Of a DNA stretch of 64,000 nucleotides, positions 27,101 to 39,894 are shown piece by piece; position 1 is the stretch's first letter; every line of letters begins with the position of its first letter. The stretch is from Climacium dendroides (lineage: Eukaryota; Streptophyta; Bryopsida; Hypnales; Climaciaceae). The stretch is from the NCBI GenBank assembly GCA_950106755.1, contig CATNNA010000005.1, positions 310,001 through 374,000 on the forward strand, in the 5' to 3' direction. The notes under the pieces were generated by a model. It was not told where the DNA came from and ran no database searches. It saw only the letters and a program-made list of their open reading frames with translations. Both the position numbers and the translations under genes were made by a program.

Positions 27101-28182
27101 CGTGACAAATTCAACAAAATAGTATTTGGCTTGCCTTGTACTTTGAGGGCCACCATCATTTCAATCCTCATACACAATGCCCGTATGAAAATGAAAGCAT
27201 GAAAACGTGATAAATGCAAATGTTGGAAGATACCATTTTGAAATTATTTGTAACAACTTATTTTATGGTGTCCATTGGAAAGGAATGCGTGAGAATTTCA
27301 AAAAGAAATCGACGACTTGCCTTGTACTTTGACGCCCAAACTTCAAATCTCATGCACATTGCACGTAAAAATAGGAAAGCAAAGCAATGTGGAAGTTGCC
27401 AATGTTCCAAGCCTTCCTTTTCATGTTGGAAATTGGTAATTCAAGGTCAAGAATTTGGAGGCAATGCGTGACAAATTCAACAAAATAGTATTTGGCTTGC
27501 CTTGTACTTTGAGGGCCACCATCATTTCAATCCTCATACACAATGCCCGTATGAAAATGAAAGCATGAAAACGTGATAAATGCAAATGTTGTAAGATACC
27601 ATTTTGAAATTATTTGTAACAACTTAATTTATGGTGTCCATTGGAAAGGAATGGGTGAGAATTTCAAAAAGAAATCGACGACTTGCCTTGTACTTTGACG
27701 CCCAAACTTCAAATCTCATGCACATTGCACGTAAAAATAGGAAAGCAAAGCAATGTGGAAGTTGCCAATGCTCCAAGCCTTCCTTTTCATGTTGGAAATT
27801 GGTAATTCAAGGTCAAGAATTTGGAGGCAATGCGTGACAAATTCAACAAAATAGTATTTGGCTTGCCTTGTACTTTGAGGGCCACCATCATTTCAATCCT
27901 CATACACAATGCCCGTATGAAAATGAAAGCATGAAAACGTGATAAATGCAAATGTTGGAAGATACCATTTTGAAATTATTTGTAACAACTTATTTTATGG
28001 TGTCCATTGGAAAGGAATGCGTGAGAATTTCAAAAAGAAATCGACGACTTGCCTTGTACTTTGACGCCCAAACTTCAAATCTCATGCACATTGCACGTAA
28101 AAATAGGAAAGCAAAGCAATGTGGAAGTTGCCAATGCTCCAAGCCTTCCTTTTCATGTTGGAAATTGGTAATTCAAGGTCAA
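24157..28182. repeat. Three-unit higher-order repeat (units 67-77)
   Basis: The repeated trio is a C321T unit, then a unit with T177A plus C204G, then a unit with T142G. It occurs at 24,157-25,254 and 25,255-26,352. A two-unit form lacking the C321T unit follows at 26,353-27,084, and a further trio at 27,085-28,182 has T142G in its first unit as well. Gain and loss of single units inside the trio is the expected result of unequal exchange. Confidence 0.75.
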
Positions 28183-31100
28183 GAATTTGGAGGCAATGCG
28201 TGACAAATTCAACAAAATAGTATTTGGCTTGCCTTGTACTTTGAGGGCCACCATCATTTCAATCCTCATACACAATGCCCGTATGAAAATGAAAGCATGA
28301 AAACGTGATAAATGCAAATGTTGTAAGATACCATTTTGAAATTATTTGTAACAACTTATTTTATGGTGTCCATTGGAAAGGAATGGGTGAGAATTTCAAA
28401 AAGAAATCGACGACTTGCCTTGTACTTTGACGCCCAAACTTCAAATCTCATGCACATTGCACGTAAAAATAGGAAAGCAAAGCAATGTGGAAGTTGCCAA
28501 TGCTCCAAGCCTTCCTTTTCATGTTGGAAATTGGTAATTCAAGGTCAAGAATTTGGAGGCAATGCGTGACAAATTCAACAAAATAGTATTTGGCTTGCCT
28601 TGTACTATGAGGGCCACCATCATTTCAATCCTCATACACAATGCCCGTATGAAAATGAAAGCATGAAAACGTGATAAATGCAAATGTTGTAAGATACCAT
28701 TTTGAAATTATTTGTAACAACTTATTTTATGGTGTCCATTGGAAAGGAATGCGTGAGAATTTCAAAAAGAAATCGACGACTTGCCTTGTACTTTGACGCC
28801 CAAACTTCAAATCTCATGCACATTGCACGTAAAAATAGGAAAGCAAAGCAATGTGGAAGTTGCCAATGTTCCAAGCCTTCCTTTTCATGTTGGAAATTGG
28901 TAATTCAAGGTCAAGAATTTGGAGGCAATGCGTGACAAATTCAACAAAATAGTATTTGGCTTGCCTTGTACTTTGAGGGCCACCATCATTTCAATCCTCA
29001 TACACAATGCCCGTATGAAAATGAAAGCATGAAAACGTGATAAATGCAAATGTTGTAAGATACCATTTTGAAATTATTTGTAACAACTTAATTTATGGTG
29101 TCCATTGGAAAGGAATGGGTGAGAATTTCAAAAAGAAATCGACGACTTGCCTTGTACTTTGACGCCCAAACTTCAAATCTCATGCACATTGCACGTAAAA
29201 ATAGGAAAGCAAAGCAATGTGGAAGTTGCCAATGCTCCAAGCCTTCCTTTTCATGTTGGAAATTGGTAATTCAAGGTCAAGAATTTGGAGGCAATGCGTG
29301 ACAAATTCAACAAAATAGTATTTGGCTTGCCTTGTACTTTGAGGGCCACCATCATTTCAATCCTCATACACAATGCCCGTATGAAAATGAAAGCATGAAA
29401 ACGTGATAAATGCAAATGTTGGAAGATACCATTTTGAAATTATTTGTAACAACTTATTTTATGGTGTCCATTGGAAAGGAATGCGTGAGAATTTCAAAAA
29501 GAAATCGACGACTTGCCTTGTACTTTGACGCCCAAACTTCAAATCTCATGCACATTGCACGTAAAAATAGGAAAGCAAAGCAATGTGGAAGTTGCCAATG
29601 CTCCAAGCCTTCCTTTTCATGTTGGAAATTGGTAATTCAAGGTCAAGAATTTGGAGGCAATGCGTGACAAATTCAACAAAATAGTATTTGGCTTGCCTTG
29701 TACTTTGAGGGCCACCATCATTTCAATCCTCATACACAATGCCCGTATGAAAATGAAAGCATGAAAACGTGATAAATGCAAATGTTGGAAGATACCATTT
29801 TGAAATTATTTGTAACAACTTATTTTATGGTGTCCATTGGAAAGGAATGCGTGAGAATTTCAAAAAGAAATCGACGACTTGCCTTGTACTTTGACGCCCA
29901 AACTTCAAATCTCATGCACATTGCACGTAAAAATAGGAAAGCAAAGCAATGTGGAAGTTGCCAATGCTCCAAGCCTTCCTTTTCATGTTGGAAATTGGTA
30001 ATTCAAGGTCAAGAATTTGGAGGCAATGCGTGACAAATTCAACAAAATAGTATTTGGCTTGCCTTGTACTTTGAGGGCCACCATCATTTCAATCCTCATA
30101 CACAATGCCCGTATGAAAATGAAAGCATGAAAACGTGATAAATGCAAATGTTGTAAGATACCATTTTGAAATTATTTGTAACAACTTATTTTATGGTGTC
30201 CATTGGAAAGGAATGGGTGAGAATTTCAAAAAGAAATCGACGACTTGCCTTGTACTTTGACGCCCAAACTTCAAATCTCATGCACATTGCACGTAAAAAT
30301 AGGAAAGCAAAGCAATGTGGAAGTTGCCAATGCTCCAAGCCTTCCTTTTCATGTTGGAAATTGGTAATTCAAGGTCAAGAATTTGGAGGCAATGCGTGAC
30401 AAATTCAACAAAATAGTATTTGGCTTGCCTTGTACTATGAGGGCCACCATCATTTCAATCCTCATACACAATGCCCGTATGAAAATGAAAGCATGAAAAC
30501 GTGATAAATGCAAATGTTGTAAGATACCATTTTGAAATTATTTGTAACAACTTATTTTATGGTGTCCATTGGAAAGGAATGCGTGAGAATTTCAAAAAGA
30601 AATCGACGACTTGCCTTGTACTTTGACGCCCAAACTTCAAATCTCATGCACATTGCACGTAAAAATAGGAAAGCAAAGCAATGTGGAAGTTGCCAATGTT
30701 CCAAGCCTTCCTTTTCATGTTGGAAATTGGTAATTCAAGGTCAAGAATTTGGAGGCAATGCGTGACAAATTCAACAAAATAGTATTTGGCTTGCCTTGTA
30801 CTTTGAGGGCCACCATCATTTCAATCCTCATACACAATGCCCGTATGAAAATGAAAGCATGAAAACGTGATAAATGCAAATGTTGTAAGATACCATTTTG
30901 AAATTATTTGTAACAACTTAATTTATGGTGTCCATTGGAAAGGAATGGGTGAGAATTTCAAAAAGAAATCGACGACTTGCCTTGTACTTTGACGCCCAAA
31001 CTTCAAATCTCATGCACATTGCACGTAAAAATAGGAAAGCAAAGCAATGTGGAAGTTGCCAATGCTCCAAGCCTTCCTTTTCATGTTGGAAATTGGTAAT

Positions 31101-32940
31101 TCAAGGTCAAGAATTTGGAGGCAATGCGTGACAAATTCAACAAAATAGTATTTGGCTTGCCTTGTACTTTGAGGGCCACCATCATTTCAATCCTCATACA
31201 CAATGCCCGTATGAAAATGAAAGCATGAAAACGTGATAAATGCAAATGTTGGAAGATACCATTTTGAAATTATTTGTAACAACTTATTTTATGGTGTCCA
31301 TTGGAAAGGAATGCGTGAGAATTTCAAAAAGAAATCGACGACTTGCCTTGTACTTTGACGCCCAAACTTCAAATCTCATGCACATTGCACGTAAAAATAG
31401 GAAAGCAAAGCAATGTGGAAGTTGCCAATGCTCCAAGCCTTCCTTTTCATGTTGGAAATTGGTAATTCAAGGTCAAGAATTTGGAGGCAATGCGTGACAA
31501 ATTCAACAAAATAGTATTTGGCTTGCCTTGTACTTTGAGGGCCACCATCATTTCAATCCTCATACACAATGCCCGTATGAAAATGAAAGCATGAAAACGT
31601 GATAAATGCAAATGTTGTAAGATACCATTTTGAAATTATTTGTAACAACTTATTTTATGGTGTCCATTGGAAAGGAATGGGTGAGAATTTCAAAAAGAAA
31701 TCGACGACTTGCCTTGTACTTTGACGCCCAAACTTCAAATCTCATGCACATTGCACGTAAAAATAGGAAAGCAAAGCAATGTGGAAGTTGCCAATGCTCC
31801 AAGCCTTCCTTTTCATGTTGGAAATTGGTAATTCAAGGTCAAGAATTTGGAGGCAATGCGTGACAAATTCAACAAAATAGTATTTGGCTTGCCTTGTACT
31901 ATGAGGGCCACCATCATTTCAATCCTCATACACAATGCCCGTATGAAAATGAAAGCATGAAAACGTGATAAATGCAAATGTTGTAAGATACCATTTTGAA
32001 ATTATTTGTAACAACTTATTTTATGGTGTCCATTGGAAAGGAATGCGTGAGAATTTCAAAAAGAAATCGACGACTTGCCTTGTACTTTGACGCCCAAACT
32101 TCAAATCTCATGCACATTGCACGTAAAAATAGGAAAGCAAAGCAATGTGGAAGTTGCCAATGCTCCAAGCCTTCCTTTTCATGTTGGAAATTGGTAATTC
32201 AAGGTCAAGAATTTGGAGGCAATGCGTGACAAATTCAACAAAATAGTATTTGGCTTGCCTTGTACTTTGGGGGCCACCATGATTTCAATCCTCATACACA
32301 ATGCCCGTATGAAAATGAAAACAAGGAAACGTGATAACTGCAAATGTTGCAAGATATCATTTTGAAATTATTTGTAACAACTTATTTTATGGTGTCCATT
32401 GGAAAGGAATGCGTGAGAATTTCAAAAAGAAATCGACGACTTGCCTTGTACTTTGACGCCCAAACTTCAAATCTCATGCACATTGCACGTAAAAATAGGA
32501 AAGCAAAGCAATGTGGAAGTTGCCAATGCTCCAAGCCTTCCTTTTCATGTTGGAAATTGGTAATTCATGGTCAAGAATTTGGAGGCAATGCGTGACAAAT
32601 TCAACAAAATAGTATTTGGCTTGCCTTGTACTATGAGGGCCACCATCATTTCAATCCTCATACACAATGCCCGTATGAAAATGAAAACAAGGAAACGTGA
32701 TAACTGCAAATGTTGCAAGATATCATTTTGAAATTATTTGTAACAACTTATTTTATGGTGTCCATTGGAAAGGAATGCGTGAGAATTTCAAAAAGAAATC
32801 GACGACTTGCCTTGTACTTTGACGCCCAAACTTCAAATCTCATGCACATTGCACGTAAAAATAGGAAAGCAAAGCAATGTGGAAGTTGCCAATGCTCCAA
32901 GCCTTCCTTTTCATGTTGGAAATTGGTAATTCAAGGTCAA
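28183..32940. repeat. Five-unit then four-unit higher-order repeat (units 78-90)
   Basis: The first block, 28,183-30,012, runs: C204G alone; T59A with C321T; T177A with C204G; T142G; T142G. The second, 30,013-31,476, repeats this order with one T142G unit missing. A third start at 31,477 has C204G then T59A, then passes into cluster-type units, including A360T at 32,568. The copies differ by exactly one unit, so this is a length-variant pair. Confidence 0.75.
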
Positions 32941-35900
32941 GAATTTGGAGGCAATGTGTGACAAATTCAACAAAATAGTATTTGGCTTGCCTTGTACTTT
33001 GAGGGCCACCATTATTTCAATCCTCATACACAATGCCCGTATGAAAATGAAAACAAGGAAACGTGATAACTGCAAATGTTGCAAGATATCATTTTGAAAT
33101 TATTTGTAACAACTTATTTTATGGTGTCCATTGGAAAGGAATGCGTGAGAATTTCAAAAAGAAATCGACGACTTGCCTTGTACTTTGACGCCCAAACTTC
33201 AAATCTCATGCACATTGCACGTAAAAATAGGAAAGCAAAGCAATGTGGAAGTTGCCAATGCTCCAAGCCTTCCTTTTCATGTTGGAAATTGGTAATTCAA
33301 GGTCAAGAATTTGGAGGCAATGCGTGACAAATTCAACAAAATAGTATTTGGCTTGCCTTGTACTATGAGGGCCACCATCATTTCAATCCTCATACACAAT
33401 GCCCGTATGAAAATGAAAACAAGGAAACGTGATAACTGCAAATGTTGCAAGATATCATTTTGAAATTATTTGTAACAACTTATTTTATGGTGTCCATTGG
33501 AAAGGAATGCGTGAGAATTTCAAAAAGAAATCGACGACTTGCCTTGTACTTTGACGCCCAAACTTCAAATCTCATGCACATTGCACGTAAAAATAGGAAA
33601 GCAAAGCAATGTGGAAGTTGCCAATGCTCCAAGCCTTCCTTTTCATGTTGGAAATTGGTAATTCAAGGTCAAGAATTTGGAGGCAATGCGTGACAAATTC
33701 AACAAAATAGTATTTGGCTTGCCTTGTACTATGAGGGCCACCATCATTTCAATCCTCATACACAATGCCCGTATGAAAATGAAAACAAGGAAACGTGATA
33801 ACTGCAAATGTTGCAAGATATCATTTTGAAATTATTTGTAACAACTTATTTTATGGTGTCCATTGGAAAGGAATGCGTGAGAATTTCAAAAAGAAATCGA
33901 CGACTTGCCTTGTACTTTGACGCCCAAACTTCAAATCTCATGCACATTGCACGTAAAAATAGGAAAGCAAAGCAATGTGGAAGTTGCCAATGCTCCAAGC
34001 CTTCCTTTTCATGTTGGAAATTGGTAATTCAAGGTCAAGAATTTGGAGGCAATGTGTGACAAATTCAACAAAATAGTATTTGGCTTGCCTTGTACTTTGA
34101 GGGCCACCATTATTTCAATCCTCATACACAATGCCCGTATGAAAATGAAAACAAGGAAACGTGATAACTGCAAATGTTGCAAGATATCATTTTGAAATTA
34201 TTTGTAACAACTTATTTTATGGTGTCCATTGGAAAGGAATGCGTGAGAATTTCAAAAAGAAATCGACGACTTGCCTTGTACTTTGACGCCCAAACTTCAA
34301 ATCTCATGCACATTGCACGTAAAAATAGGAAAGCAAAGCAATGTGGAAGTTGCCAATGCTCCAAGCCTTCCTTTTCATGTTGGAAATTGGTAATTCAAGG
34401 TCAAGAATTTGGAGGCAATGCGTGACAAATTCAACAAAATAGTATTTGGCTTGCCTTGTACTTTGAGGGCCACCATCATTTCAATCCTCATACACAATGC
34501 CCGTATGAAAATGAAAGCATGAAAACGTGATAAATGCAAATGTTGTAAGATACCATTTTGAAATTATTTGTAACAACTTAATTTATGGTGTCCATTGGAA
34601 AGGAATGGGTGAGAATTTCAAAAAGAAATCGACGACTTGCCTTGTACTTTGACGCCCAAACTTCAAATCTCATGCACATTGCACGTAAAAATAGGAAAGC
34701 AAAGCAATGTGGAAGTTGCCAATGCTCCAAGCCTTCCTTTTCATGTTGGAAATTGGTAATTCAAGGTCAAGAATTTGGAGGCAATGCGTGACAAATTCAA
34801 CAAAATAGTATTTGGCTTGCCTTGTACTATGAGGGCCACCATCATTTCAATCCTCATACACAATGCCCGTATGAAAATGAAAACAAGGAAACGTGATAAC
34901 TGCAAATGTTGCAAGATATCATTTTGAAATTATTTGTAACAACTTATTTTATGGTGTCCATTGGAAAGGAATGCGTGAGAATTTCAAAAAGAAATCGACG
35001 ACTTGCCTTGTACTTTGACGCCCAAACTTCAAATCTCATGCACATTGCACGTAAAAATAGGAAAGCAAAGCAATGTGGAAGTTGCCAATGCTCCAAGCCT
35101 TCCTTTTCATGTTGGAAATTGGTAATTCAAGGTCAAGAATTTGGAGGCAATGTGTGACAAATTCAACAAAATAGTATTTGGCTTGCCTTGTACTTTGAGG
35201 GCCACCATTATTTCAATCCTCATACACAATGCCCGTATGAAAATGAAAACAAGGAAACGTGATAACTGCAAATGTTGCAAGATATCATTTTGAAATTATT
35301 TGTAACAACTTATTTTATGGTGTCCATTGGAAAGGAATGCGTGAGAATTTCAAAAAGAAATCGACGACTTGCCTTGTACTTTGACGCCCAAACTTCAAAT
35401 CTCATGCACATTGCACGTAAAAATAGGAAAGCAAAGCAATGTGGAAGTTGCCAATGCTCCAAGCCTTCCTTTTCATGTTGGAAATTGGTAATTCAAGGTC
35501 AAGAATTTGGAGGCAATGCGTGACAAATTCAACAAAATAGTATTTGGCTTGCCTTGTACTTTGAGGGCCACCATCATTTCAATCCTCATACACAATGCCC
35601 GTATGAAAATGAAAGCATGAAAACGTGATAAATGCAAATGTTGTAAGATACCATTTTGAAATTATTTGTAACAACTTATTTTATGGTGTCCATTGGAAAG
35701 GAATGGGTGAGAATTTCAAAAAGAAATCGACGACTTGCCTTGTACTTTGACGCCCAAACTTCAAATCTCATGCACATTGCACGTAAAAATAGGAAAGCAA
35801 AGCAATGTGGAAGTTGCCAATGCTCCAAGCCTTCCTTTTCATGTTGGAAATTGGTAATTCAAGGTCAAGAATTTGGAGGCAATGCGTGACAAATTCAACA

Positions 35901-38900
35901 AAATAGTATTTGGCTTGCCTTGTACTATGAGGGCCACCATCATTTCAATCCTCATACACAATGCCCGTATGAAAATGAAAGCATGAAAACGTGATAAATG
36001 CAAATGTTGTAAGATACCATTTTGAAATTATTTGTAACAACTTATTTTATGGTGTCCATTGGAAAGGAATGCGTGAGAATTTCAAAAAGAAATCGACGAC
36101 TTGCCTTGTACTTTGACGCCCAAACTTCAAATCTCATGCACATTGCACGTAAAAATAGGAAAGCAAAGCAATGTGGAAGTTGCCAATGCTCCAAGCCTTC
36201 CTTTTCATGTTGGAAATTGGTAATTCAAGGTCAAGAATTTGGAGGCAATGCGTGACAAATTCAACAAAATAGTATTTGGCTTGCCTTGTACTTTGGGGGC
36301 CACCATCATTTCAATCCTCATACACAATGCCCGTATGAAAATGAAAACAAGGAAACGTGATAACTGCAAATGTTGCAAGATATCATTTTGAAATTATTTG
36401 TAACAACTTATTTTATGGTGTCCATTGGAAAGGAATGCGTGAGAATTTCAAAAAGAAATCGACGACTTGCCTTGTACTTTGACGCCCAAACTTCAAATCT
36501 CATGCACATTGCACGTAAAAATAGGAAAGCAAAGCAATGTGGAAGTTGCCAATGCTCCAAGCCTTCCTTTTCATGTTGGAAATTGGTAATTCATGGTCAA
36601 GAATTTGGAGGCAATGCGTGACAAATTCAACAAAATAGTATTTGGCTTGCCTTGTACTATGAGGGCCACCATCATTTCAATCCTCATACACAATGCCCGT
36701 ATGAAAATGAAAACAAGGAAACGTGATAACTGCAAATGTTGCAAGATATCATTTTGAAATTATTTGTAACAACTTATTTTATGGTGTCCATTGGAAAGGA
36801 ATGCGTGAGAATTTCAAAAAGAAATCGACGACTTGCCTTGTACTTTGACGCCCAAACTTCAAATCTCATGCACATTGCACGTAAAAATAGGAAAGCAAAG
36901 CAATGTGGAAGTTGCCAATGCTCCAAGCCTTCCTTTTCATGTTGGAAATTGGTAATTCAAGGTCAAGAATTTGGAGGCAATGCGTGACAAATTCAACAAA
37001 ATAGTATTTGGCTTGCCTTGTACTTTGGGGGCCACCATCATTTCAATCCTCATACACAATGCCCGTATAAAAATGAAAACAAGGAAACGTGATAACTGCA
37101 AATGTTGCAAGATATCATTTTGAAATTATTTGTAACAACTTATTTTATGGTGTCCATTGGAAAGGAATGCGTGAGAATTTCAAAAAGAAATCGACGACTT
37201 GCCTTGTACTTTGACGCCCAAACTTCAAATCTCATGCACATTGCACGTAAAAATAGGAAAGCAAAGCAATGTGGAAGTTGCCAATGCTCCAAGCCTTCCT
37301 TTTCATGTTGGAAATTGGTAATTCAAGGTCAAGAATTTGGAGGCAATGCGTGACAAATTCAACAAAATAGTATTTGGCTTGCCTTGTACTTTGGGGGCCA
37401 CCATCATTTCAATCCTCATACACAATGCCCGTATGAAAATGAAAACAAGGAAACGTGATAACTGCAAATGTTGCAAGATATCATTTTGAAATTATTTGTA
37501 ACAACTTATTTTATGGTGTCCATTGGAAAGGAATGCGTGAGAATTTCAAAAAGAAATCGACGACTTGCCTTGTACTTTGACGCCCAAACTTCAAATCTCA
37601 TGCACATTGCACGTAAAAATAGGAAAGCAAAGCAATGTGGAAGTTGCCAATGCTCCAAGCCTTCCTTTTCATGTTGGAAATTGGTAATTCAAGGTCAAGA
37701 ATTTGGAGGCAATGCGTGACAAATTCAACAAAATAGTATTTGGCTTGCCTTGTACTATGAGGGCCACCATCATTTCAATCCTCATACACAATGCCCGTAT
37801 GAAAATGAAAACAAGGAAACGTGATAACTGCAAATGTTGCAAGATATCATTTTGAAATTATTTGTAACAACTTATTTTATGGTGTCCATTGGAAAGGAAT
37901 GCGTGAGAATTTCAAAAAGAAATCGACGACTTGCCTTGTACTTTGACGCCCAAACTTCAAATCTCATGCACATTGCACGTAAAAATAGGAAAGCAAAGCA
38001 ATGTGGAAGTTGCCAATGCTCCAAGCCTTCCTTTTCATGTTGGAAATTGGTAATTCAAGGTCAAGAATTTGGAGGCAATGCGTGACAAATTCAACAAAAT
38101 AGTATTTGGCTTGCCTTGTACTTTGGGGGCCACCATCATTTCAATCCTCATACACAATGCCCGTATGAAAATGAAAACAAGGAAACGTGATAACTGCAAA
38201 TGTTGCAAGATATCATTTTGAAATTATTTGTAACAACTTATTTTATGGTGTCCATTGGAAAGGAATGCGTGAGAATTTCAAAAAGAAATCGACGACTTGC
38301 CTTGTACTTTGACGCCCAAACTTCAAATCTCATGCACATTGCACGTAAAAATAGGAAAGCAAAGCAATGTGGAAGTTGCCAATGCTCCAAGCCTTCCTTT
38401 TCATGTTGGAAATTGGTAATTCAAGGTCAAGAATTTGGAGGCAATGCGTGACAAATTCAACAAAATAGTATTTGGCTTGCCTTGTACTTTGGGGGCCACC
38501 ATGATTTCAATCCTCATACACAATGCCCGTATGAAAATGAAAACAAGGAAACGTGATAACTGCAAATGTTGCAAGATATCATTTTGAAATTATTTGTAAC
38601 AACTTATTTTATGGTGTCCATTGGAAAGGAATGCGTGAGAATTTCAAAAAGAAATCGACGACTTGCCTTGTACTTTGACGCCCAAACTTCAAATCTCATG
38701 CACATTGCACGTAAAAATAGGAAAGCAAAGCAATGTGGAAGTTGCCAATGCTCCAAGCCTTCCTTTTCATGTTGGAAATTGGTAATTCAAGGTCAAGAAT
38801 TTGGAGGCAATGCGTGACAAATTCAACAAAATAGTATTTGGCTTGCCTTGTACTTTGGGGGCCACCATCATTTCAATCCTCATACACAATGCCCGTATGA

Positions 38901-39894
38901 AAATGAAAACAAGGAAACGTGATAACTGCAAATGTTGCAAGATATCATTTTGAAATTATTTGTAACAACTTATTTTATGGTGTCCATTGGAAAGGAATGC
39001 GTGAGAATTTCAAAAAGAAATCGACGACTTGCCTTGTACTTTGACGCCCAAACTTCAAATCTCATGCACATTGCACGTAAAAATAGGAAAGCAAAGCAAT
39101 GTGGAAGTTGCCAATGCTCCAAGCCTTCCTTTTCATGTTGGAAATTGGTAATTCAAGGTCAAGAATTTGGAGGCAATGCGTGACAAATTCAACAAAATAG
39201 TATTTGGCTTGCCTTGTACTATGAGGGCCACCATGATTTCAATCCTCATACACAATGCCCGTATGAAAATGAAAACAAGGAAACGTGATAACTGCAAATG
39301 TTGCAAGATATCATTTTGAAATTATTTGTAACAACTTATTTTATGGTGTCCATTGGAAAGGAATGCGTGAGAATTTCAAAAAGAAATCGACGACTTGCCT
39401 TGTACTTTGACGCCCAAACTTCAAATCTCATGCACATTGCACGTAAAAATAGGAAAGCAAAGCAATGTGGAAGTTGCCAATGCTCCAAGCCTTCCTTTTC
39501 ATGTTGGAAATTGGTAATTCAAGGTCAAGAATTTGGAGGCAATGCGTGACAAATTCAACAAAATAGTATTTGGCTTGCCTTGTACTTTGGGGGCCACCAT
39601 CATTTCAATCCTCATACACAATGCCCGTATAAAAATGAAAACAAGGAAACGTGATAACTGCAAATGTTGCAAGATATCATTTTGAAATTATTTGTAACAA
39701 CTTATTTTATGGTGTCCATTGGAAAGGAATGCGTGAGAATTTCAAAAAGAAATCGACGACTTGCCTTGTACTTTGACGCCCAAACTTCAAATCTCATGCA
39801 CATTGCACGTAAAAATAGGAAAGCAAAGCAATGTGGAAGTTGCCAATGCTCCAAGCCTTCCTTTTCATGTTGGAAATTGGTAATTCAAGGTCAA
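32575..39894. repeat. Zone dominated by G113A/T116A/A118G cluster units (units 90-109)
   Basis: Most units carry the three-base cluster with A130C, T142C and C149T. C17T with C73T recurs in units 91, 94 and 97 (C73T at 33,013, 34,111 and 35,209), a strict 1,098-bp (three-unit) spacing. Units 95, 98 and 99 keep the older G113/T116 type. Units 100-109 form an unbroken run of cluster units that differ mainly at T59A, A62G and C73G. G103A appears in units 102 and 109 (37,069 and 39,631), seven units apart. Confidence 0.75.
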
